Assembly (NCBI GenBank): GCA_025506515.1
Contig: CM046452.1
Coordinates: 103,088,559-103,152,558 of the forward strand
DNA: 64,000 nucleotides
Origin: Flaveria trinervia
Taxonomy: Eukaryota; Streptophyta; Magnoliopsida; Asterales; Asteraceae
Direction of reading: 5' to 3'
The number at the start of each line of letters is the position of its first letter. The first letter of the stretch is position 1. Made by a program: the position numbers and the translations under genes. Shown here one piece after another: positions 36,797-49,096 of the stretch. The notes beneath the pieces were generated by a model. The model was not told where the DNA came from. It did not search any database and saw only the letters and a program-made list of their open reading frames with translations.

Positions 36797-37685
36797 AACC
36801 GCGGTAATACTCAGTTCCAATTTCTTTTGAATTAAATCTCAAATACGCCCCTAAATCCAAGAACCCTAGAATCAGGTGATTCTAAATTGACTGATTAATC
36901 GATGCTTGGGGCATTGTTAACCATGGGGCTTTTGTTCCCCATGATCAACCGATTGAATACATGTAAGCAATTTACCCTTTCGATTGACAATTGAAGGTGC
37001 ACACGTTGATGAACGAGTCGCGAACGAGAGGTGAGGGAACGATGTGTAATGTTGATGATAATCCAATTTACTTCGTGTGGAGCTTCGGATGATGCTCCCG
37101 ATGTAAAGCCCTCTATCAATTCGTTGCTAACAGGTTGTTATGGTGGTGTTCGGGTGGTGTAGATCCGCGATAAAAAAATGAAGTTAAATCTGCGAATTGT
37201 GGTTGTTTCAGATGCAATTGAGGATGGTATTCGATTAATGATTGATAGAGAGTCGTTTAGGTTAGTTTAATTGGACTATTATGATTTGTAAATGCTCGAA
37301 CGGCTATATGCTTAATGCATATCGGTTATGCGATCGTTTAGGGTCGAAACCGATGTTTAAACTCAATTTAATGGAGTAATCAAGTTCGAAACATGCAAAC
37401 GACACGATTTGAGTCGGTTTTGGGCTTCGAAAACGAATAAATTTGAGCGTTTGACCGTCGCCGGAGCTCGCCGGAGCTCCGCCGGACTTCTGGCCGGAAC
37501 GCGGCCTTGGGGAAAGGTTTGGAGTTATTTGCACAAATGGTCCCTGAAGTTTTAAAGTTGTTATTTCGTGCCCAAACTTTATTTTCACAGTTTCAAAATT
37601 GACAAGGAGGCCCCTTGAGTTTAAATTAAGTTTAATGTTTGAATATTCTCACAAAAATTTTCATTTCATTTTACTTTTTTTTTTC

Positions 37686-37770
37686 TTATTATTATTATTA
37701 TTATTATTAGCATAATTATTATTACTCTTATAATTTGTTATTATTATTATTATTTTTATTATTATTATAT
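37686..37770. repeat. TTA microsatellite
   Basis: Two runs of (TTA)n separated by a short AT-rich linker, inside the 3' part of the LTR. Confidence 0.85.
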
Positions 37771-38035
37771 AAATATTATAACCTTACAAATTTAAAAGAG
37801 CAAATAAGGTAATAATCATAAGTAGCTCATAATTTTCATAAATAACACAATTAGCCCATGCAAGAATTTAACAAGGCTAACTTTAAATTAACCCAAAATC
37901 ACAAGATGTTACAGTGGTTTTGGACCTTTGATGCAAAATGCAGAATATAGTAGATTAGTAGGTAAGCTGTTGTGTTCATACTTGGGCTCCATGATGTGGA
38001 TATAATAACTATTCTAGGTCTTGTTTGTTATTTTA

Positions 38036-38185
38036 GGAAGTTAAAGCTTGGTGCTGCACACCCTGATCTGGATCATTAGAAGAGGCGGCTAGCCGAATTG
38101 CTTAAAGAATGTTGAACCAGAAAGACCAGATCGATCGCTAGAACACCTTCATGATTTAAGCCATGGATCAACAGCAAACAATGGT
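38036..38185 (+). pseudogene. kinesin-light-chain-related fragment, unit B
   Basis: The plus frame after a TTTAG acceptor reads KLKLGAAHPDLDH, stop, KRRLAELLKE, stop, then a KTRS-like stretch, again matching the KLCR C-terminus. Unit B retains the ATTGCTTAAAGAATG segment missing in unit A but has its own in-frame stops. Similarity with unit A continues for about 800 bases downstream, into sequence that does not code. Confidence 0.65.
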
Positions 38186-41036
38186 ACTACTGTTACTGAT
38201 ATTAATGGTACCCTGATCAAGATGATTGTGCTATAAAAGCTGAAAAACTCATAATTTTGTAATTAGTTTCTTTTGGCATTGCTGGCTTAGTGAAGTTGTG
38301 ATGTTATTTTAAGTCATCATTGATTTCATCTGTACATGATTGACAGTTGAAGAAAGTGATACGTCTTGTACGTTTTGTACCATTATGAGATTTTTTCAGA
38401 GACATGTTCATTGTTAGTTTCTCTGTTTATTTGGGGACCCTTCATTAAAGTCATATTATCTGGATGTGGGTCTTTCTTACCTTGCAAATTTGAACAGCTT
38501 TTGTTTTAGATACTGCTGAAAGTTTAAGTTTTTATTTGTTTTGGGCGAATCTTGAACCCATTTTCTACTTTCAAGCGGGATTCTTCTTGTTATTGTTTTT
38601 TTTTAACTAAAAAATTCGGGTTTTTTTTGTTTGCTATGTGTGAGATTAAATATAATGGGTATGTTTGTTTTTTAGAAGATTTGAGGTTGGTGGTGGCAGA
38701 AGGGACTTGACCATAATTGATGGGCTGGTTGTCTTGTGAGTTGTGACCATGTGTATCTGATTACAAACAAGTTATTGCATCTGTCAGATGTTTTTGACCC
38801 ATTTTATCAATTATTATGTTTGTTTTAATGTTCTAAGGGTAAATGAACATTAGAATAATAGGTAAACTTGTGTGTTCATAACTTCATATCCATGCACCAT
38901 GATGCGAATGATGTTTGTAGTTTGCACTGAATATGAAGGACGTTTAGTTATTCGAGAGTGTTGATAATTAGGATTGTTTCATATTTATAATTAAAAGATG
39001 ACATTGATTAGTCGGTTTAATATATTTCAATCTGGAAAAGTGATTTTACTGAAGCATCAGTTCGATTGTTTATTTGATCTTGTTAGTATTTTATATAGAT
39101 TAGGATCAACTTGAAACTTATAGATATCTTAAAACTGTGATAACCAATATCAATAGTTATTTTTTTTTAGATTTTATTTTTTTTACATACAATCGTGTAT
39201 GTTTATTTACATTTAAAACCATCAAAATAACATAAAAACCCTATATACTAATATTTGCATATGTTTTTGAATTTACACATGACTTGCACATCACATGTGT
39301 AGATTACAAAATCGTCTATTGTTTTCATTTTGAACTTCAAGGGTGACAATTAAATATTATATTATAATTATTTTATATGAAACACAAAAAATATGTGTTG
39401 ATAGAAGTTCTATAGATATTTGTTAGTTCTTAAATGATCATAACTCGATTTATATATTACTGTATAGAGGGGAACAAGCTCAGACATAAATTTTGAAAGT
39501 TAAAACATAAATATATGTTATGTTCTCTAATTTGAATGTTAATGTTTTTAAAAAATTAGAAAATAAAAAAAAATAAATAATCAAGTCATGTTCGTATCAA
39601 CCTATAAATATGTGAATAGTGTTCATGTTTGTGTGCTTAATTAAAACGAGAATCAAATTCGTTTTAGGTGTAACGCCAGCTAACCTATGAACACGACCCC
39701 TTAACACCCCTGAATGTCATAGAGCATATTTTTGTAATATCCTAACGGGTCAAATAGAGCTATTTGGACTTAGTTAAGAAATTAAAATGTTCAAAATACT
39801 TCGTCTTTGCGTTGTGTGTTTGCTCTTTCGGTGTTTGGTGTGTTTAAATGATTAGGGTGACCCTTAGAGGGGGTTAATCTCTAAAGAAAATTAGGAATAG
39901 AGGAACTTGATTGAGGTAGTTTTTTCTGCTTATTTCTTCAAATGAAATCACAATGAATTTAAGTAAAGTAGCTCTCTACACTACATGCATTTTATTAGGG
40001 AGATCATGCAAATATTGGACTCTGGTTTGCAACCGGGTCTTGGGCCTGGGCCACGTCTTGTTAGATCAGTTGGGCCGATAGGGAGGGGTCCATGACCGCA
40101 TCACTAAAGCATTTAGAAATTAAAACTTGTTTATAAACTTCTTGCTTTACATTTTATGGTGAACGGACACAACGTTACTTTTAAAATCTAGGGATTTTTA
40201 CATATTTTTTATTTTCGATATTATTAAATACATATTTTCTTAAAACAAAATATGAATTAAATATTCTTTTTCTAAAACATACATAATACATATTTATTCA
40301 TTTTATTGAATGATCATTTAACCTTTAATTTTAGTAAAAATTTATACATATTTTCCTTCCTTAACCATTTCTTACATATTTAGTAAGTTTAAGGCTTGTG
40401 TATAAATAAAAATAAAAAAAATTACATTTTTAAAATCAAGTTTAAAACTTTATTTCAAAACAATAAATACCGATTGTCAAAATTACAACTCAAAATACAA
40501 AAAAACAGTTGTCAAGGTTTTAAACAAATACAATCTCAAGAAATCAGTATGTGAAAACCTCATAGTTAAAATGTAAAATAGTCCTCTAGTTAGTTAATAT
40601 TTACTTAGATGGATAAATTGTAATATATAGTTTAAGAAAAGAAAATATGTACTTGACTATTTGTTTGATAAATGTAATTATTAGTAGGTTTAAAAAGTAT
40701 GTACAAGCCCCTAATTTTAAGTTAGCCTAACAACACAAACCATTAACTTAATTCTTGCATCCTGCCTTCAACAAAAAAGAAAAGAAAAATATATAACATC
40801 CAATCTTTATATCAACCAATACTCCTCATATATCAACCAATATTGTTTGCTCATGACTAGGAGTTTATTAATTTGTTTTGGGTTGTCTGTATGAAAACTT
40901 CACATGAAATCACCTGATTATTTCCACTTAAAAATATTAAAATACAAAATTACCCTATCATTCACAGTTAATACACCCAAAACATGTATATAATATTTAC
41001 GTTGTAGATATAACTTAATATGTCTACAGCGCATGG
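38186..41036. other. downstream copy of the duplication, then gene-free sequence
   Basis: To about 38920 this continues the KLCR duplication: blocks such as TCTTTCTTACCT, TTGAACCCATTTTC and ATTACAAACAAGTTA recur in the same order as at 35040-35390. The later part is AT-rich with no gene, apart from GGGTGACCCTTAGAGGGGG and GGGCCTGGGCC fragments near 39855-40095 that look like old repeats. Confidence 0.5.
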
Positions 41037-41173
41037 TACAAAAGGATAATCCACCTAACGTTGCACACTATAATATTCTTTAATATATTTAACTTTGAAA
41101 AACGTACAAAAGGATAATCCACCTAACGTTGCACACTAATAACATTCTTTAATATATCTAACTTTGAAAAACA
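41037..41173. repeat. 68-bp tandem duplication
   Basis: Starting at 41037 and 41105, the unit TACAAAAGGATAATCCACCTAACG...CTTTGAAAAACGTAC is repeated with a 68-bp period and about four differences. It lies just beyond the 3' end of the carbonic anhydrase gene. Confidence 0.85.
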
Positions 41174-41358
41174 TACATAATTCACTGTGCTTATTCTTGG
41201 CATACAAAGTCATAATTTATCGACAAAGAAGACGAGTTTATTCAACTACACACGCATTGCATGTGCTTATTTTTTGGCTTACAAACAAAGTAGCCAAACC
41301 GAAAGTAAAGAAACCGAACAGAAACATAACGATTGTACTATGAATCCCATGAACTTAA

Positions 41359-43357
41359 TCATTCGTTTATGTTGGATATTGGTTTGATATCATCGATCCC
41401 AAAAGTTCGAAAATTTCCATGAACGAAATCATAGTATCCGCCCAGTAGTTTAAGTTTTTTTTTTGCCACTCCAGATCGAACATAAGGGTAGGACATCAAG
41501 TTTCCTAGGGAATTCTTCACCGACTCCTGCATAAATACATACAAAGCACATAGTTTGATATTTGAGGTGAGACATTCCTTATGTCGAGTAAGAATTGCAG
41601 TGTTTACCTTTTCAACCAGGGTTTGAAGTTCTTGGCCTGTTGCGTCAGGGTGCTCCTCTACCACCTTTGCTTTCGCAGGTTCACCAATGCTAACCCAATC
41701 GTCTATGAAGTCACTTCACATCATGCACAAATACTTATTGTTATACACACACGCGCACACGTTTCACTTATGATCAAACTCTTTTATTAATAATTTATCT
41801 TAGTTAAATGATTCAATCATTTAATGAAAAAGAACGTTAAAACATATATATACACTTTACATGATTAAGATATATATACTTACTAAGAAGTTTCTTGGTC
41901 AGGAAGTGATATTAGTCGCGCAATTCCACCACATCGACTGTGTCCAATGATCAAAATAACCTCAACCTATATCACAACATATTGTGTTTTTTTTACATGA
42001 GTGTCGAATTCGACATGATTCAGGACTATCATAGTCTACATGTAAATTTTTAAGAAACTTATACAAAATGTAACCTTGAGAGCTAGGACTGCATATTCAA
42101 TGATTGCACCAACTCCAGCTTGCTTAAGCTGCACATCATGCATAACACAAACCAAAATTACCGATCTCTAAAAATAAATCTAACATTCATTCTCTTTTTG
42201 GGCAGTTCATATTTCTCTTTCATAAATTTATTAATTACATATTTATTCAAACTAAAATTTTAATTACATATTTCTCATTTTTAAAATATATATTACATAT
42301 TTACCCGGTTGTTATTAAAATAAGTTATAGAATGATTATTGTATCTATATTTTTACTAATTTCTTTTAAACATTTTCCCTTTTAAGAAAACATCAATCAT
42401 GTATTTCATTAAGTTTGTCTTTTTTATATAAATAAAGAATAATAAAATTACAACTCCAAATACCAAAGCTTAAATTTTTTTTGTGAAAACAATAATCACC
42501 GATAATCAAAGTTATAATTGATTTCAATGAATTGGATAAATATGTAATATGTATATATTAGGAAGGGGAAATATATAATTGATTTTATGTCTCAAGTACT
42601 AAATATGTAATTTATGATATGAAAGGACTGATTTTGATACCTTATTAAATGAAGGGACCATATTTGCAATATTACGAGCCATGAAAGCTTCCCCAGGTCG
42701 TAGGTTCAGGATATTAGTAGGGGAAACTCGGGAATCCGAACAAGCAAATATTAGAAACTGCATTTTTTTCAAACATTTATTAAAAAAACATCTAAAAAGA
42801 AATGAAATATTAAGAGTTATTTAGTTAAAAGAATTTGTAAGATTTAGTTTTGATTTCAAAAAATACATATTTATTTAATTACCTTTGGTTCTTGTTTCTC
42901 AGCAAGTTTACGATAGTAATCCGGATGCTTGCTGTGAATATAACAGTAACCTATGTAAGTAAATTATCGTACGATGGGATGTTTGACTCGTAAACGTTAC
43001 AACCACCATGAATCCATGATATTAAAAACAACATAAGGTTTGAGTGTTTACTTGAATTCGTTGATCTTGAAGTGCCTAAATCCATCGTTGATCCTTTTTA
43101 TTGGATTAAATGCTGACGATAGTTCAGTATCTTGTGGTAGTGTGATTGTGTCAAGATCAGTATGAATGGCGTCGTCTAGTTCCTCTTCTTCTCTACAATT
43201 TATCGAAATTCGAAACCATAAAACTTTCATTAATCTAGAGACATTAATAGATTGATAAAACGAACCTAAACACTTAAACAACTATTTGAAACAGATTGCT
43301 AAACAACCTTGGTGTTTTCGTCTGTTCAATCGATTCATTGTTCACGTACTTTGACAT
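41359..43357 (-). CDS. beta-class carbonic anhydrase
   Basis: Eight coding exons on the minus strand: 43357-43308, 43192-43052, 42931-42883, 42757-42641, 42128-42075, 41966-41884, 41713-41608, 41526-41359; 768 nt, 255 aa, intact. It interconverts CO2 and bicarbonate at a zinc site. Ligand motifs are seen in order: FACSDSRVS (Cys and the Asp/Arg pair), GHSRCGG (His and Cys), preceded by RNIANMVP and followed by DFIDDWVSIG and SLGNLMSYPYVR, then GGYYDFVHG. The short N-terminus (MSKYVNNESIEQTKTP) has no transit peptide, suggesting a cytosolic isoform (inference). A spliced non-coding leader exon probably lies near 43835-43880, joined to 43378. The intron at 41527-41607 is 81 nt with no in-frame stop, so its retention would insert 27 residues. 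Confidence 0.93.
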
Positions 43358-43378
43358 GTTAATGTGTTCTTGATGTTC

Positions 43379-45543
43379 CTGCAACTTTGGTTTAGAGATG
43401 TAATTCCAAATATTTAATTAGTGTGTGAAAACAAGCTTAGAAAGTAAGATAAAATGGTTATAGTAGAAGCTACATTATATCCATTTACGTAAAAACAAAC
43501 GAATAACATGTACAATTGCATAAAGATACTAAAATACTGCATGGGTCCAGTAAGATGCATGAAAAATAATCTCACATATGTATTTATCAACAAGTTAACG
43601 CGATAAATTAAAAGGTTAAACTGTAATAAAAGATTTCAATTGAACAATAAAGATTAACTTGAACATATAGTTTTATACTAGTGTAACATCACACGTAAAA
43701 GCTAATTACGAAAATATACATAAAAACTTGCTTATAACATATTTACATTTACTTAAACAACTTTCTATTATGTTTCATATATATATTTTGAAAAAAATTT
43801 TGATAAAAGCTTTTACTGAAATCAAATACCTCAGTGTTTGGAGAATATTTGAAATATGAACTTGGTTGTGTGATTTTAAAACCGAGCTAAACGAGACGTA
43901 TATTTATAGAGCTCTTTGTTAACTTGAAGCCAAAACCAATTGTCTAATCCTCATAAGCAGAATGAGTCATATTTTACATGTTTAAAGTATTAAATAGTAT
44001 AATTATATTTCAATATATAACCTAAATTTAACCTATCTTTTTTATTCTTATCCATTATGACACGTACTTTAACTAATGACTGATCTAACTTCTTGACTTT
44101 GAGTATATAAAAAATGAAAATGTTAAATATTATTGTTACGATTGTTATTATTATTAGGTAAGGGATTGAAATAAGAAGAACTTCTAATTTAAAATACTTA
44201 AGAAACAATCTTAATCATTAATCTTCTCATATATAGTAAATTGATTTATTTGTTTAAATGTCTTTATTTTTTAAATATTCTTAACTTTTATATACGACAT
44301 TATTTTTATGAAAATTACATCATAAAAACTAACATTTGTTATCTTTAAAACAAGTAGAGTATTATTATATAAAAATATGTTTTTCAACTCATAGGATTTA
44401 TGTTTGTCATTATGTTTTTCATGTATTTCACTGTGTTTTTCAGTTTGTTATTATGTTTTCTTAAACACTATTAAGTTTTTTTTAAATAAAAATATATAAT
44501 TTTGACTTAACATATTAGATATATTTACCTGACGTATTTTACATAATACCAAAATATCATTCTCTTAAAAACCAAAGTATCTTACATGCATTGAAAACGT
44601 TCATTGTTCACTGTTTCATGCGCCGCAATGAGTGAGTTTACAAAATGATTATTCTTTTTTAATATAAATAATTATAAAGCGTCTAAGCAAGTGTATTAGC
44701 ATAATATTCTATAACAAAATTAATATTTGACTTTTATTATTATGAGTTAGTAACACGAATCAAATAATTTTCATTACATTTAAGTTATACATATGATGCC
44801 CCTAAAATTATTCAATATAAAATAGGTCCACTATTTGATCGGCAAACATGCAAACTCTTCGCTCTAGGCTTACTCTATTCTTCATTATTGTAATTACACT
44901 TTACAAGATTTAAAAGTATAACTTTTAATTGATATCGTATGTCATTTTACTATTACAATATCCCTTAAAGCAACATCCATGATTACATCAGAATATTCCT
45001 AAAGAAACATACATGATTACATTAGAATATCCCTTAAAGAAACGTTTATGATTACATTTAGTCATCTATTAACTTTTAATTAATATCGTATATCATTTTA
45101 CCACTAGAATTTCCTCAATGAGAATTCTACAATTACAATCATCAATTTAAAATAGCATGTTTATTTAAAAATGATTTTATTTGATGTAATTGGTTTGATT
45201 CAACTATTATAAATGTTTAAGATAGTTTATTATAATAAAATTTCTATATTAAATAATTATATGTCATCTTAGTGCACGTGTTAAGTATGTTCTTTATAAC
45301 AATCATTTTATTTTCACCGGATAATCAAGTTTAAAGAACGAGATAAAAGACAAAGCATGAGAAATATAATATTAATTACTTCAATGAGTATCGACTAATT
45401 TTATTAAATTATAATAGTGAAAATTTAACCATAATGGCGCAGCTAATAGCCTTCTGTATTTTAATGATAACAACATGAAAATAACAATAATTTTAAAAAT
45501 AACAATAATTTTAATAAAAATAACAATAATTTCTTATTGATTA
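43379..45543. other. carbonic anhydrase leader and gene-free AT-rich stretch
   Basis: The proximal part contains the CA intron in the 5' UTR, the probable leader exon (about 43835-43880) and promoter; CTCTTATATT-like words are seen but no element can be assigned with confidence. From 44 kb on, only AT-rich sequence with no coding signature is present. Confidence 0.45.
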
Positions 45544-45860
45544 AGGGGCTGTTTGTCAATTTTTTAATGATTAAATGTTAAACCAATAAAAGATCTTATC
45601 CATTAAGTGCGGAATCATTAAAATGTTTGAATCATTAAGAGTTAGTATATCGTTTAACAATTCAAAGGCAAATGTCTAACCAATTCAGCTAAGAGGTCTT
45701 AACCATTCAGCATTAGTATAATATTTAACCATTCAGAGGCAAATGTTATGCATCATTCAGATATTTGCTCGCGTAACAAATAGCTTGAACCATTTAGTGT
45801 TGAACCATTCAAACATCTGAACAATTAAGAGGCTGATTCAAATGCTACCAAACAACCCCT
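45544..45860. mobile_element. GGGGCTGTTTG TIR element (about 317 bp)
   Basis: AGGGGCTGTTTGTCAATTTT at the left pairs with ACCAAACAACCCCT at the right. The interior is made of repeated AACCATTCAG / TTAAGAGG / CATTAAG words, typical of a plant MITE family whose ends read GGGGYTGTTTG. There is no ORF. Confidence 0.7.
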
Positions 45861-47605
45861 AAATGGTCTAAACACATTTTATATTTACACAAGTGTATTT
45901 AACACATTTTTTGTTTACACACCTTAAATCATTGTAATTTTTTTAACATTTAATTGGATCACTAACGGACATTAACATACCCAATCATCTTCGTCACTCG
46001 ATGAGCAATTGAAGACCATCATCAGAAGAAAACTCATCATAGATAAAAGAAAACCTATTGAGTCAATTTTATATCTTTTTTTATCATACGTGAAACTTAA
46101 ATCGAAGAACTCCCCTATTTGAATGAAGTGATGTTAACCCTATGCACCTATTTTTTAATCGTTATGATAAACATCTGGAATAGACATCGTCGTTTAAATA
46201 GTATTTTTTTCTTATATAACAGAATATGGAACCATATAATATACTATCTTTCTCTCTTTTAATATATTTGATTGTGTAAATACCTATTAGTTTATGTGCT
46301 TAGTAAGTATGCGTCATGTACATACCTAAACATACAAAAGTAGATATGAGTGTATGGTGCGGGACATGATAATGTTCTACTTACTAGCTTTTGAAAAAAA
46401 AACAAAGAGAGATATAAACTTAATGTTTATAAAAGGAGAATATTATGTAGAGATGGGTATTTTAAAATATCATAAAATTAACAACATTTACTATATTTAA
46501 TGTATAAAATACAATCATTTTTAAGGGTAAAATATTATTTATAGCACTATTTACAAACTGTCTTTTACAATTAGTTACATAATAACCTTACACATACTAA
46601 CACTTGCATAAAATTTTATATTATCTACTTATAAACCAAAAAAACTTAACATTTTTTAAGATTTTAGCCATATCTTTTTTAAACGTTTTGAGACTACAAC
46701 TTAACATGGGTTTTTTAAACGTTTTGCTATAAGCTTTTTGCTGAACAAATCAGTATTTTGCGAGTTATAATAAGTTAATGCATATATATACAAGTAGTCA
46801 TGCATAACCTATTTATTTGGTGTTTTAATTTTTTGTTTGGAAAAAACATAGTAAATTTTTATAAAACTATTACAGAAATAAAAAATTATTAAATGAATCT
46901 GTCGGTTACAAAATGACACCCCGCTAAAATACGTGAACACCATTCTAGTCTTAATTTATGAATATGATTGTGTGACTGCTATAAGCTATTGCGTTTAAGT
47001 TAAACATCAACGGGCTTATTGATACACTCAACAAGATAGCGGGCTTGATCTTGGGCCAGAAAATGTTTATTAGTCCAACTACAACCTTAATGACAAACAC
47101 AACAACGGGTTTAATTAATGTGCTCGAGTTAATGGGCCTGGGCTCAGTCCAGCAAATGTTTGTTAGTTCAACGAGAACCACTGAATTTTATTCGTAAAAT
47201 TTGTTTACTTTATTAAAACCTTACACATCTTATATAATTAAATAGTAATTCTTTATTGTTCTTTATTAAATTTTCTTCTTTTTTAATTTACAACCACTCA
47301 TACAAACTCGAGTAATAAAAATATGAAATGAATAGTGATTTGCTAAATATATGAAGTGAGTGTGGCGGATTAAGTTTACAGGAAACTAATCTGGATTATT
47401 ATTTACAGCCGTTATAAAAAAAATTACGATTCTTAATTTTACTACGTAATCCTTCCTATTGTTTTTCGTCGAAGAAATCTGAAGTGAACCAATTTAGAGT
47501 TATACAATAGAATATGAATTTATAACTAATCAACGTATTATCCAACTGAAGAAAAACTAGAACATTCATACACAATTCATTCGTGCCCTATTCTCTATTG
47601 CTATA
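45861..47605. other. gene-free stretch
   Basis: AT-rich with no supported gene. Near 47010-47175 an approximately 75-bp unit (GGGCTTG..TTGGGCCAGAAAATGTTTATTAGTCCAAC) is repeated in diverged form (GGGCCTG..CAGTCCAGCAAATGTTTGTTAGTTCAAC). It looks like a transposon remnant. Confidence 0.45.
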
Positions 47606-47615
47606 TAATATGGCG

Positions 47616-48090
47616 TAGTAATGCACAAATTGGGTTTGGGCCGGACCCGGAACCGGGTTTAAACCGGGTTCGGCCCAGTCGGGTTTTTTTGTACCCGGGT
47701 ATTGGTGAACCCGGGTACGGGTCCGGGTCGGGTTTACTTGCGGGGAAACCCTACCCGCCATACCCGGGTAGGGTCGGGTCGGGTCCGGGTCGGGTCCGGA
47801 ACGGGTCCAATACCGGGTTTGGTTTATTTTTTCTACTTTTTTTTTCTTTTTTTTATGTCCAATACCGGGTTCAATATCGGGTCCAATACCGGGTTCAGTT
47901 TGGGTTTAGACCGGGTCGGGTTCGGGTCGGGTCGGGTCGGGGTAGGGTCGGGTTTTAGAAATTCAAAAAAATCCCAAACCGGGTTGAAACCGCCGGTTTA
48001 TTTCGGGTACGAACCGGGTACACCCGGTACCGGGTTGTACCCGGACCCGGATCCGGGTCGGGTCCGTACCCGGTTTTTTTTGTGCAAGTC
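47616..48090. mobile_element. CGGGT-rich TIR element (475 bp), TSD TAATATGGCG
   Basis: TAATATGGCG at 47606-47615 recurs exactly at 48091-48100. The enclosed block starts TAGTAATGCACAAA and ends TTTGTGCAAGTC, an imperfect inverted repeat. The interior consists of dozens of CCGGGT/GGGTCGGGT words on both strands around a T-rich centre. A 9- to 10-bp target duplication suggests a Mutator-like MITE. The ORFs that cross it (Gly/Arg/Pro repeats) are by-products of the repeat. Confidence 0.75.
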
Positions 48091-48100
48091 TAATATGGCG

Positions 48101-48719
48101 ACAGTTCCATTCATCAATTTGACTTGTTGGGCCTTTGTTACTCTTGAATTGGGCTGATTGGTTGGATTCATTGTAGTGGGCTTGAGTTAGTAGTGTTCAT
48201 AGCATTTTTTGAACTTTAAAAGGACTAGCATTTACAAAAATATGAACTTTTGTTAAGTGAAAATTTTCATGTGAAGGACCTGCAACTTTATGTAAAATGG
48301 TATGTATATTAAATCACAACTCAATTGCTGGTTATGTTTTAATAAACAGATCTAAAATGCATGTTAGATAAAGCAAATAAGGTAGAAAATGAACAAAATC
48401 CAGAATTTTATTTGACACTTGAATTATTAAAGTTGACATTTTCTTATTTGACTAGACATCCGTCCGAGTCTATCAGGATTATCAACCGTGAGTTATGTCG
48501 ATGTATAAATAGATACTAGGTTAATATACTGTGTATCACACGGATTAAATAAATAAAATATTAAATAGTTAGTAATGAAAAATTATTAATTATAAAACCA
48601 TTTTTTGAGATAAAAGATGATTGAAAAATAATATAATTGGTAGCTAATGTAAATATTTAGTAGGAGAGAGAAACGAGAAAAATAAGTTTACGATGTTTAA
48701 AATTATGACAAGTGGTAAA
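48101..48719. other. gene-free spacer with dispersed repeat copy 3
   Basis: GGGCTGATTGG/GGGCTTGAG fragments, then the third copy of the CCGTGTATTACACGG-family repeat (about 48518-48680: TACTGTGTATCACACGGATTAAATAAATAAAATATTAA ... AGGAGAGAGAAACGAGAAAAA). No gene. Confidence 0.5.
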
Positions 48720-49096
48720 CAATGTTTTCATAACCGGATCGGACGTCGAACCGGACGCCTTACTGATTTGGTGGTCGGACAGGTTGGACCGGATTTAACT
48801 ATATTTTAATTATATTTATATATGTAATTAAATATAAAATTTATATATATATATATATATATATATTTTTATAGTTATATATAAAACGTAACTATATTTA
48901 TGGTTTAACACCCCGTTTTTACCCATTAAAATTTAAAAAAAACAAAACCGGTCCGGTTTCCCGGTCCGACCAGCGGTTCAGGACGAACTGGCCGGTTCGA
49001 CCCCTTCAAAACGATTCATACCAGACCGGACCGGACCGGACCGGACCAGCCACCAATTTGCGGTCGAACCGACCGCTCCGATCCGGTCTCAACAAC
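48720..49096. mobile_element. CCGGTCC-rich TIR element, second copy
   Basis: The left end CAATGTTTTCATAACCGGATCGGAC and the reverse complement of the right end (GTTGTTGAGACCGGATCGGAG) are inverted repeats, with ACCGGACCGGACCGG and CCGGTTCGACC words and an AT-microsatellite centre (48842-48866). It is related to the element in SWEET intron 4. No clear target duplication. Confidence 0.55.

Larger units (their letters stand above)
35475..37913 (+). mobile_element. solo LTR (2439 bp) with GTGGT target duplication
   Basis: It begins TGTCACACCCCAACC and ends AGATGTTACA. GTGGT at 35470-35474 is repeated exactly at 37914-37918. There is no internal retrotransposon domain, primer-binding site or second LTR. 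It shares its termini and much of its 5' third with the LTR at 934-3374 and is almost the same length, but the middle differs, so they seem to be two subfamilies of one family inserted independently. A tRNA-like sequence lies on the minus strand near 36725-36796 and a TTA microsatellite near 37686-37770. It lies inside unit A of the KLCR-fragment duplication. Without internal sequence, gypsy versus copia cannot be told. Confidence 0.82.

Noticed and set aside
934..37913. The two 2.44-kb LTRs as the paired ends of one giant retrotransposon
   Set aside because: Each has its own distinct 5-bp target duplication, and ordinary host genes lie between them.
47689..48157. Two long ORFs with Gly/Arg/Pro-rich repeats
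   Set aside because: They lie almost wholly inside the CGGGT TIR element and are produced by its repeat words in several frames; no domain is present.
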